A DNA stretch of 5,888 nt from Thermodesulfobacteriota bacterium (GTDB lineage Bacteria > Desulfobacterota > Desulfocorpusculales > Desulfocorpusculum), in NCBI GenBank assembly GCA_028275295.1, contig JAPWUY010000142.1, positions 1-5,888 on the forward strand, written 5' to 3'. The notes beneath the pieces are model-generated. The model saw nothing but the letters and a program-made list of their open reading frames with translations, did not search any database and was not told where the DNA came from. Each line of letters opens with the position of its first letter. Position 1 is the first letter of the stretch. This document shows, one piece after another, positions 1 to 4,269 of the stretch. The position numbers and the translations under genes are program-made.

Positions 1-106
1 ATCTCCGTTACGGGCTCTACCTCCCAAGGGACGCGTCGGCATCCGGTACCCCCCTTCCAGCTCCTAACACCGAGTCACCCAACAGCGAGAGTATTATACA
101 TACAAG
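1..106. other. Unique flank of the repeat array, no gene recognised
   Basis: This stretch does not match the repeat units that follow. I see no start codon with a ribosome binding site and no protein I recognise; the longest open reading on the minus strand here is short and featureless. It could be the tail or leader of something outside the window. Its last 15 bases are an A+T-rich patch (about 91-103) that stands out in G+C-rich DNA and may hold a promoter. Confidence 0.5.
92..97 (+). promoter_or_regulatory. Candidate -10 element before the repeat array
   Basis: TATTAT matches TATAAT at 5 of 6 positions and lies in the only A+T-rich patch of the region. Transcription starting about 7 bases downstream would begin at A104/A105, almost exactly where the first hairpin of the array starts. 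No convincing -35 hexamer is present 16-18 bp upstream. The same patch read on the minus strand gives a perfect TATAAT (98-93), also without a -35, so the direction is not certain. Confidence 0.3.
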
Positions 107-333
107 GGACGCGGTCTCCGCGTCCGGGTGGCAAAGCCGTACGCAAGCCCCGGTATGGCATGACGGCCGAGAGGTAGACGAAGGGCCGGTGGCCTACCGG
201 GGAAATGCTCGAGTGGAGCCAATGGTGTCGTTGCGGGCGTGCAGAGCCCGCCCCTCGGCGGGGTGGGCCCCCCAATATAGACGGTTTCACGGAGGCAAAC
301 CTGGGGACCGCGCGAAGGGTGGTTTCCTCGGAG
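107..333 (+). repeat. Array unit 1 (227 nt)
   Basis: It opens with the hairpin GGACGCGG-tct-CCGCGTCC (107-125). The anchor hairpin GCGGGC-gtgcaga-GCCCGC lies at 233-251, followed by GGGG-tggg-CCCC (260-271) and AGG-caaa-CCT (around 292-302). Units 1 and 2 are the most alike: they share ACGCAAGCCCCGGTATGGCA and the string GAGCCAATGGTGTCG before the anchor. This suggests a recent duplication or homogenisation. Confidence 0.75.
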
Positions 334-560
334 GGGCGCGGTCTCCGCGCCCGCGTTGGAAGGCCGCACGCAAGCCCCGGTATGGCATGACGGGCGAGAG
401 GCAGACGAAGGGCCGGTGGCCTACCGGCGACACGCTCAAGTAGAGCCAATGGTGTCGTTGCGGGCGTGCGGAGCCCGCTTCTCCGCGGGGTGGCCATCCG
501 AGCTAGGATGGCCTTGCGGAGGAAAGTCCGGAGACGATGCGGGAGGCGGTTTTCTCGGAG
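334..560 (+). repeat. Array unit 2 (227 nt)
   Basis: It opens with GGGCGCGG-tct-CCGCGCCC (334-352). The anchor hairpin with loop gtgcgga is at 460-478. Its variable hairpin is the most convincing of the set: GGCCATCC-gagcta-GGATGGCC (492-513), 8 bp with no mismatch. It is followed by CGGA-ggaaag-TCCG. The period to the next unit is again 227. Confidence 0.75.
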
Positions 561-784
561 GGACGCACTCTGTGCGTCCGTTTGGCAAGGCTGGACGTAA
601 ACCGAGGGAGGTCGTGGTTAGGGACGAGTTGGCGAGAGGCCAGTGGCCTATCGGGGGCATGCGAGGCTGAGGCCAACGGTTTCATTGCGGGCGTGCAGAG
701 CCCGCCCCTCCGCGGGGGGCAGGCCTCGGTGGGAGGCCTTGCGGGGGAAACCCGGGGATGACGCGAAAGGCGGTTTTGTCGGAG
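561..784 (+). repeat. Array unit 3 (224 nt)
   Basis: The opening hairpin is GGACGCAC-tct-GTGCGTCC (561-579), with two base pairs changed on both sides relative to unit 1. It contains AGGCC-agt-GGCCT (around 637-649), the anchor hairpin (687-705), the variable hairpin AGGCCTC-ggtgg-GAGGCCT (721-739) and CGGG-ggaaa-CCCG. Outside the stems it has drifted far from units 1 and 2. Confidence 0.75.
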
Positions 785-1009
785 GGATGCGCTCCGCGCG
801 TCCGCATGGCAAGGGCGTGCTCAAGCCGAGGCATAACATGATCATCGGGGGCGAACGAACGCCTGGCGGCCTAATGAGGCGATCTCGCGGTGGAAGCGAA
901 GCCTCCTTTGCGGGCGTGCAGAGCCCGCCGCTCCAGGGGGACATCCCCCCGATATAGACGGCCTTACGGGGGCAAATCCCGGGACGGCGCGAAAGGCGGT
1001 TTTTCGGAG
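785..1009 (+). repeat. Array unit 4 (225 nt)
   Basis: The opening hairpin is GGATGCGC-tcc-GCGCGTCC (785-803), 8 bp including one G-U pair. The anchor hairpin is at 910-928, and the variable hairpin is GGGGG-acat-CCCCC (936-949). It is followed by ATATAGACGG, a string shared with unit 1 but absent from units 2 and 3, and by CGCGAAAGGCGG. Confidence 0.75.
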
Positions 1010-1153
1010 GGGCGCGGTCTCCGCGCCCGAATGGTATGGGATTACGCGTGCCGAGGGATATCGTTATCCCGGAGGGGTTACCCGAGAGGCCATAAGCCTA
1101 TTAAGGATTGCTGGATCGAGCCTCGGCTTTTTTTGCGGGCGTGCGGAGCCCGG
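1010..1153 (+). repeat. Array unit 5, truncated after the anchor hairpin (144 nt)
   Basis: The opening hairpin GGGCGCGG-tct-CCGCGCCC (1010-1028) is identical to that of unit 2. The middle holds GGGATA-tcgt-TATCCC (around 1055-1070), a hairpin whose sequence is not seen in the other units, and AGGC-cataa-GCCT. The unit ends with a run of seven T (1128-1134) that runs into the last anchor hairpin (1136-1152, now 5 bp because the outer pair is lost). Similarity to the other units stops at about 1153. Confidence 0.7.
1114..1134 (+). terminator. Weak terminator candidate at the end of the array
   Basis: GAGC-ctcg-GCTT forms a short 4-bp hairpin (including one G-U pair) that leads directly into seven consecutive T residues (1128-1134). 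The T-run occurs only in the last unit; the equivalent site in the other units has mixed sequence. The stem is too short to be a strong intrinsic terminator alone, so the call rests mainly on the T-run and its position. Confidence 0.3.
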
Positions 1154-1155
1154 CC

Positions 1156-1184
1156 TTGCCCTCCCTTGGAACCCCAATTAATAT
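1156..1184 (+). promoter_or_regulatory. Candidate sigma-70-type promoter for the NosL-family gene
   Basis: TTGCCC (1156-1161) and TAATAT (1179-1184) are separated by 17 bp, each matching the consensus at 4 of 6 positions. They lie in an A+T-rich spot between the repeat array and the gene. The predicted start near 1191 would give a leader of about 70 nt. Confidence 0.4.
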
Positions 1185-1196
1185 GGTGGCACCCTT

Positions 1197-1221
1197 CCGG
1201 GCCAAGTGGCTCGGGTTCTTT
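1197..1221 (+). terminator. Terminator-like hairpin in the leader of the NosL-family gene
   Basis: CCGGGCC-aagt-GGCTCGG (1197-1214) forms a 7-bp stem with one G-U pair, followed by the T-rich tract TTCTTT (1216-1221). It lies between the promoter candidate and the gene. It could stop read-through from the array, attenuate the downstream gene, or simply be a leader hairpin. Confidence 0.35.
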
Positions 1222-1234
1222 GCCTTTGGGGCTT

Positions 1235-1244
1235 GGTTATAACC
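1235..1244. promoter_or_regulatory. Palindrome upstream of the NosL-family gene
   Basis: GGTTATAACC is a perfect 10-bp palindrome just before the ribosome binding site. It could be an operator half-turn for a dimeric regulator. It also contains TATAAC, a possible alternative -10 element, although no good -35 precedes it. A chance occurrence cannot be excluded. Confidence 0.25.
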
Positions 1245-1262
1245 GAAAAGGGGGAGATGACC

Positions 1263-1769
1263 ATGCGAAAGGAGATGATCGTCGCGACAATCTTTTTTCT
1301 CGCAGTGGGCTTTTGTGGGCTTTGGGGGGTCGAGGCCCAGGAGGATGTCCTCAAGCACCCATCCTGCAAGTTCTGCGGCATGGACAGGAGCAAGTTTTCC
1401 AAGACCAGGATGCTCATAGAGTATGATGACGGAACAAGCGTGGGGACCTGTAGCATCCACTGTGCGGCCGTGGAGCTGGCCGTGACCATAGACAAGATGC
1501 CGAGGAAGATCATGGTGGCCGACTACGAAACTGGCCAGCTTCTGGATGCGGAAAGGGCGTTTTGGGTAATTGGAGGAGACATTCCCGGGGTTATGACCCG
1601 AAGAGGGAAGTGGGCATTCCAAGATAGGGAGAGGGCTGAGGGATTCGTCCGGGGACATGGAGGCGTTGTCGTGGATTTCGAGGCTGCCATGAGGGCTTCT
1701 TACGAGGACATGTACGAGGATACCAAGGCAATCAGGGAAAGACGAAAAGCAAGGTCGCACAAACACTGA
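1263..1769 (+). CDS. Exported NosL-family copper-binding-type protein
   Basis: This 168-residue protein has a signal peptide: basic MRK, a hydrophobic core at about residues 5-22, and a likely signal peptidase I site after VEA (25). The cysteine at 18 is not in a lipobox, so a soluble periplasmic protein is more likely than a lipoprotein. The mature part carries C35-x-x-C38-G-M40, the NosL-type metal site, and a second pair C63-x-x-H66-C67. It ends with the family pattern W101-V-I-G-G...F119...A125..F128...H132-G-G. Members of the family bind Cu(I), and NosL itself helps deliver copper to nitrous oxide reductase. No nos genes are present here, so this is an orphan paralogue whose target is unknown. 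I chose ATG 1263 because GGGGGAG (1250-1256) lies 6 bases upstream; the ATG at 1257 directly abuts that site, and longer versions lack a signal-peptide start. Confidence 0.8.
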   Translation: MRKEMIVATIFFLAVGFCGLWGVEAQEDVLKHPSCKFCGMDRSKFSKTRMLIEYDDGTSVGTCSIHCAAVELAVTIDKMPRKIMVADYETGQLLDAERAFWVIGGDIPGVMTRRGKWAFQDRERAEGFVRGHGGVVVDFEAAMRASYEDMYEDTKAIRERRKARSHKH

Positions 1770-1805
1770 GGAGAAGGGGGCGAGTCGAGGGACCGACTGC
1801 GGCCT
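1770..1805. other. 36-bp gap between convergent genes
   Basis: This gap separates the stop codon of the NosL-family gene from that of parB, which faces it. It contains a small inverted repeat, AGTCG-agggac-CGACT, without a T-run on either strand. It may act as a weak bidirectional stop, but nothing here is a convincing terminator. Confidence 0.3.
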
Positions 1806-2645
1806 TCAGCTCGATGTCCCCAGGAGCTTGAGGATCCGCTCCAGATCCCTGAGGCCGTAATACTCTATGACTATTGCTCCCTTTCTCTTCCCGTGGCGGA
1901 TCTCGACCTTTGTGGAAAGAGACGAGCGAAGTCTATCCCTTATCCATGCGAGATCAGGTGGAAGCTCGGCTTTCTTTTTTGATCTTGCCAGTGGGGAGGC
2001 CGAAAGTTTTCTCGCGGCCTCTTCGGCGGCTCTCACCGAGAGGCCCTTTGTGATGATCCATTTGAGGAGTTTAGGTTGGAGTTCGGAGGCCACAGAGAGG
2101 ATGCACCTCGCGTGTCCTGCCGTTATCTCTCCTCTCTCGAGAGCACTCTGCGCCTCGGGAGGCAGCTTGAGAAGCCTGAGGGAGTTGGCGATGGTGGATC
2201 GGTCCTTGCCGAGTCTTCGTGCGAGCTCCTCTTGGGTCACGCCATATAGGGACATGAGAGCCTGGTATGCCCTAGCCTCCTCCAAGGGGGTGAGGTCCTC
2301 TCTTTGGATATTCTCTATGAGGGAGAGTTCCAGGGCCTCCCTGTCCGAGACCTCCCTCAATATTGCGGGGATCTCCTTGAGGCCCGCTAGCTTCGCAGCC
2401 CTCCACCTCCTCTCTCCCGACACAAGCTGATAGGTGGTTCCATAGGATCTCACAATCACAGGGGTGAGTACGCCCTTCTCCTTTATGGTCTGGACCAGCT
2501 CCCCTAACTTTGCCTCGTCGAAATGTTGCCTCGGCTGGGAGGGGTGAGGAACTATGGAGTCTATGGGACAGAGGAAAAGGGTCCCCTCCTGTTCTGGGGG
2601 AATGAGGGCATCGAGCCCTCGGCCTAGGGCTTTGGACCTCTTCAT
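1806..2645 (-). CDS. parB: Chromosome-partitioning protein ParB (Spo0J family)
   Basis: ParB binds parS, uses CTP to load and slide on DNA, and activates the ParA ATPase during origin segregation. The 279 residues are typical for the family. The N-terminus SKALGRGLDALIP (4-16) is the basic ParA-stimulating segment. The CTP-binding domain shows G77-E-R-R-W-R-A-A (box I) and E111-N-I-Q-R-x-D-L (box II). A helix-turn-helix for parS recognition lies at about 136-160 (VTQEELARRLGKDRSTIANS). A basic linker (about 218-226, RSKKK) leads to a C-terminal dimerisation segment ending in EYYGLRDLERILKLL. The ATG at 2645 overlaps the parA stop (ATGA), with GGAG 8 bases upstream, so translation is probably coupled. 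An in-frame extension up to 2711 lies inside parA and lacks family similarity, so it was not used. Confidence 0.95.
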   Translation of the reverse strand: MKRSKALGRGLDALIPPEQEGTLFLCPIDSIVPHPSQPRQHFDEAKLGELVQTIKEKGVLTPVIVRSYGTTYQLVSGERRWRAAKLAGLKEIPAILREVSDREALELSLIENIQREDLTPLEEARAYQALMSLYGVTQEELARRLGKDRSTIANSLRLLKLPPEAQSALERGEITAGHARCILSVASELQPKLLKWIITKGLSVRAAEEAARKLSASPLARSKKKAELPPDLAWIRDRLRSSLSTKVEIRHGKRKGAIVIEYYGLRDLERILKLLGTSS

Positions 2646-3415
2646 GTCGCGTCTCCGTGTTTTCTCATGAGTTCCCAGGCAAGTTCCAAATAGGCCCTGG
2701 ATCCGGCACATGAAATGTCATACAGTATCGCGGGTTTCCCGTGGCTGGGAGCCTCAGCGAGCCTCACGTTGCGGGGTATCACTGTGTCGAAGACCTTTTT
2801 TCCGAAGTGTCCCCTGACCTCCGCTTCCACCTGGCGGGCCAGGTTCATTCGGCCATCGAACATGGTGAGGACAATGCCCTCGAGTTCCAGGTTGGGATTG
2901 AGTCTCGCCTTCACGAGCCTTATGGTCCTGAGAAGGTTGGTGAGTCCTTCGAGGGCATAGTACTCGCACTGGAGAGGGATCAAGACAGAGTGGGAGGCCG
3001 TGAGGGCATTGACCGTGAGGAGGCCCAGGGAGGGTGGGCAGTCGAGAAAGGCGTAGCGGAAGCCGAGATCCTCTATCTCCCTTAGGCTCTTGGCCAGAAG
3101 CCTCTCCCTCGACGGATGGCCCACCATTTCTACTTCCAAGCCTATGAGGGATGGGGCTGAAGGGACCAGGGAAAGGAGGGGCATCTCCGTGGGGAGGATC
3201 ACCTCCTTGAGTTTCTCCCTTCCCAGAAGCACATGGTAAAGGTGGGCCCTTATGGTCTTTCCATCGATGCCCATTCCTGATGTGGCATTGGCTTGAGGAT
3301 CGCAGTCCACAAGGAGGGTCTTTCTCTCGGCCGCAGCGAGGGAAGCTGCGAGATTGATTGCCGTGGTGGTCTTCCCTACCCCCCCTTTTTGATTGGCTAC
3401 GCATATGATCCTCAA
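2642..3415 (-). CDS. parA: Chromosome-partitioning ATPase ParA (Soj family)
   Basis: This 257-residue protein is a deviant Walker-type ATPase that dimerises on ATP, binds nucleoid DNA non-specifically and moves ParB–parS complexes. The deviant Walker A motif is K10-G-G-V-G-K15-T-T, with the signature lysine K10. D37/D39 in LLVDCDPQAN form Walker A', and FLDCPP (123-128, D125) is Walker B. The conserved C-terminal stretch R215-N-V-R..EAPSHGKP follows. There is no N-terminal helix-turn-helix, so this is the short chromosomal type. The start is a TTG at 3415 with GAGAGG six bases upstream, and the N-terminus MRIICVANQKGG aligns as expected for the family. It overlaps parB by four bases. Confidence 0.95.
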   Translation of the reverse strand: MRIICVANQKGGVGKTTTAINLAASLAAAERKTLLVDCDPQANATSGMGIDGKTIRAHLYHVLLGREKLKEVILPTEMPLLSLVPSAPSLIGLEVEMVGHPSRERLLAKSLREIEDLGFRYAFLDCPPSLGLLTVNALTASHSVLIPLQCEYYALEGLTNLLRTIRLVKARLNPNLELEGIVLTMFDGRMNLARQVEAEVRGHFGKKVFDTVIPRNVRLAEAPSHGKPAILYDISCAGSRAYLELAWELMRKHGDAT

Positions 3416-3505
3416 TGGGAGCCTCTCTGAAGTGGAGATCTAATGGGAATCGTCTGCTTCCACAAGCCTCCCTCCACGGCTCGAGGCCTTGGGAGCTAGG
3501 TAAGA

Positions 3506-3543
3506 CCCCTTTCCTCCTCTCGAGCCCAAATGGGGGAAAGGGG
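3506..3543. repeat. Nested inverted repeat in the parA leader
   Basis: CCCCTTTCC (3506-3514) and GGAAAGGGG (3535-3543) are perfect 9-bp arms around a 20-nt spacer, which itself contains CCC-aaat-GGG (3525-3534). It lies about 90 bp upstream of the parA start and downstream of the candidate promoter. A leader RNA would therefore fold here, or a dimeric protein could bind. No T-run follows on the minus strand. Confidence 0.45.
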
Positions 3544-3548
3544 CTAGC

Positions 3549-3574
3549 CATTGAAACAATGAGATAGCACGTGC
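3549..3574. repeat. Two small dyads overlapping the parA promoter candidate
   Basis: CATTG-aaa-CAATG (3549-3561) and GCACGTGC (3567-3574) flank the candidate -10. The first, on the minus strand, contains the parS half-site TGTTTCA, and the second contains the CACGTG core of parS, but neither is a parS site. They could be a weak ParB-responsive or repressor-binding element. Confidence 0.25.
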
Positions 3575-3605
3575 GATGGGAAATTTACAAGCCGCCTTCG
3601 AGGGC

Positions 3606-3621
3606 TGTTTCACGTGAAACA
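3606..3621. promoter_or_regulatory. parS: parS centromere site
   Basis: TGTTTCACGTGAAACA is a perfect 16-bp palindrome identical to the canonical bacterial parS that ParB binds. It overlaps the end of rsmG: read on the minus strand, TGT-TTC-ACG-TGA encodes the last residues Cys-Phe-Thr and the stop codon. It lies about 190 bp upstream of parA. This is the only full match I see in the window. Confidence 0.95.
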
Positions 3622-4269
3622 ATCCCCTCTCCGGACCACAAGGAGTCTCCTTCCCTTCCCCACAACGGGAAGCTCCAATGTCCTTCTCTCCACGAGGCTC
3701 CAATTGGAGTCTCTCAAGGCCTCCCCAATCCCGGCCTCTTCCCCTTCCCCTAGCATGAGCACTGCCTTTCCCCGATCCCGGAGAAAAGGCTCAACCCACC
3801 TGAGCCACTTCCCTGCGGGGGCAACCCCTCTCGCCACAGCGAGATCCCACTCACCTTCCAAAACACACCCCTCGCCGATCCTCCCCTCCACGACGGACAC
3901 CCTCTCGAGCCCCAATATCCTCACAACATGTCTCAGAAAATTGGCCCTCTTGCGCCTAGCCTCAACGAGGCATACCTCGAGGTCACCCCTAGCAATCCCC
4001 AGGGGAAGCCCCGGAAAACCAGCACCCGAGCCCACATCGAGAATCCTCCTGGCATCCCCAATAACCGTAAGAAGAGTGAGGGAGTCATAGAAGTGAAGCC
4101 AAAGGACACTCCTTGTATCAGCGCTCCCCACGAGCCTGATCTTCTCGTTCCACTCCCTCAGCTCCTCCAGATACCTGCGGAACCTCCCCAAGGACAAATC
4201 GTCCAGGGCAACACCCAGGGCCTGCGCTTCCCTCCTGAAACGGTCCCACTCGGCCTCTTCCCGGCCCAT
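3610..4269 (-). CDS. rsmG: 16S rRNA (guanine-N7) methyltransferase RsmG
   Basis: RsmG (GidB) uses S-adenosylmethionine to methylate N7 of G527 (E. coli numbering) in 16S rRNA; loss of the enzyme is known to give low-level streptomycin resistance. The ~219 residues fit the family. Numbered from ATG 4269, an N-terminal helical part includes YLEELREWNEKIRLVG (33-48). The SAM-binding motif I is ILDVGSGAGFPGLPL (76-90). Further on are LVEARRKRANFL, A-R-G-V-A-P, and the closing strand RRLLVVRR. ATG 4269 shares one base with the mnmE stop codon (TGATG), and a GTG one codon earlier is also possible; AGGGAAG lies just upstream. Translation is probably coupled to mnmE. The stop codon lies inside parS. 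Confidence 0.93.
   Translation of the reverse strand: MGREEAEWDRFRREAQALGVALDDLSLGRFRRYLEELREWNEKIRLVGSADTRSVLWLHFYDSLTLLTVIGDARRILDVGSGAGFPGLPLGIARGDLEVCLVEARRKRANFLRHVVRILGLERVSVVEGRIGEGCVLEGEWDLAVARGVAPAGKWLRWVEPFLRDRGKAVLMLGEGEEAGIGEALRDSNWSLVERRTLELPVVGKGRRLLVVRRGDCFT

Larger units (their letters stand above)
107..1153 (+). ncRNA. Tandem array of ~225-nt structured RNA-like modules
   Basis: The first hairpin of each unit starts at 107, 334, 561, 785 and 1010, giving spacings of 227, 227, 224 and 225. A second anchor, TTGCGGGCGTG(C/G)...GAGCCCG, recurs at 231, 458, 685, 908 and 1133. Within a unit I see, in order: an 8-bp hairpin with a tct or tcc loop; a block resembling TGGCAAGGC..ACGCAAGCC; a small GGCC..GGCCTA hairpin; the anchor hairpin GCGGGC/GCCCGC with a 7-nt loop; a hairpin of variable sequence; a short stem with a GAAA or CAAA-type loop; GCGAAAGGCGG; and TCGGAGG. 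Stem sequences change between copies while pairing is kept, which indicates selection for structure. The short open frames inside are broken by the non-multiple-of-three period and carry no recognisable protein. The plus orientation is inferred from the promoter and T-run candidates. The family is unknown; a hairpin-rich DNA element or a decayed repeat family are the alternatives. Confidence 0.6.
3416..3605 (-). promoter_or_regulatory. parA leader region
   Basis: This gap between rsmG and parA is the only place in the cluster with room for a promoter. On the minus strand TTGTAA (3590-3585) and TATCTC (3566-3561) are spaced 18 bp apart, and a TG one base before the -10 suggests an extended element. 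The match is weak. The region also holds three dyads described separately. It contains no gene. Confidence 0.3.

Noticed and set aside
290..300. GGTTTCACGG in unit 1 as a second parS
   Set aside because: Only one half matches; the other arm lacks the GTGAAAC sequence.
283..435. c-di-GMP-I (GEMM) riboswitch in unit 1, suggested by GGCAAACC and ACGCAAGCC
   Set aside because: The two motifs are about 70 nt apart with an extra 8-bp hairpin between them, and the receptor part does not fit. In other units the motifs are changed (GGAAAGTCC, ACGTAAACC).
518..534. Resemblance to RNase P RNA (GGAGGAAAGTCCGG in unit 2)
   Set aside because: The match to the RNase P conserved region is confined to unit 2; the same position in the other units differs, and no partner region such as ACAGAACCCGGCTTA is present.
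75..944. Minus-strand open frames across the array
   Set aside because: They are low-complexity Arg/Pro/Gly translations of the repeat in shifting frames, with no recognisable protein family.
189..957. Plus-strand open frames within the array (for example 189-443, 356-670, 643-957)
   Set aside because: They change frame from unit to unit because the period is not a multiple of three, have Arg/Gly/Pro-rich compositions expected from G+C-rich repeats, lack ribosome binding sites and show no domain. Stem covariation explains the conservation better.
231..1153. CRISPR array or integron attC array
   Set aside because: The period of ~225 nt, the conservation spread throughout the unit and the absence of short identical repeats with unique spacers exclude CRISPR. 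No attC-type core sites (RYYYAAC/GTTRRRY) frame the units.
1206..1262. Upstream extension of the NosL-family gene
   Set aside because: It would run through the leader hairpin and bury the signal peptide. The strong GGGGGAG site supports ATG 1263.
1867..2430. Plus-strand open frame opposite parB, and similar frames opposite parA, rsmG and mnmE
   Set aside because: They are antisense shadows of well-recognised genes with no own domain or start signal.
2646..2711. Upstream extension of parB inside parA
   Set aside because: The family N-terminus begins at MKRSKALGRG, and the ATGA overlap with GGAG upstream is a typical coupled start.
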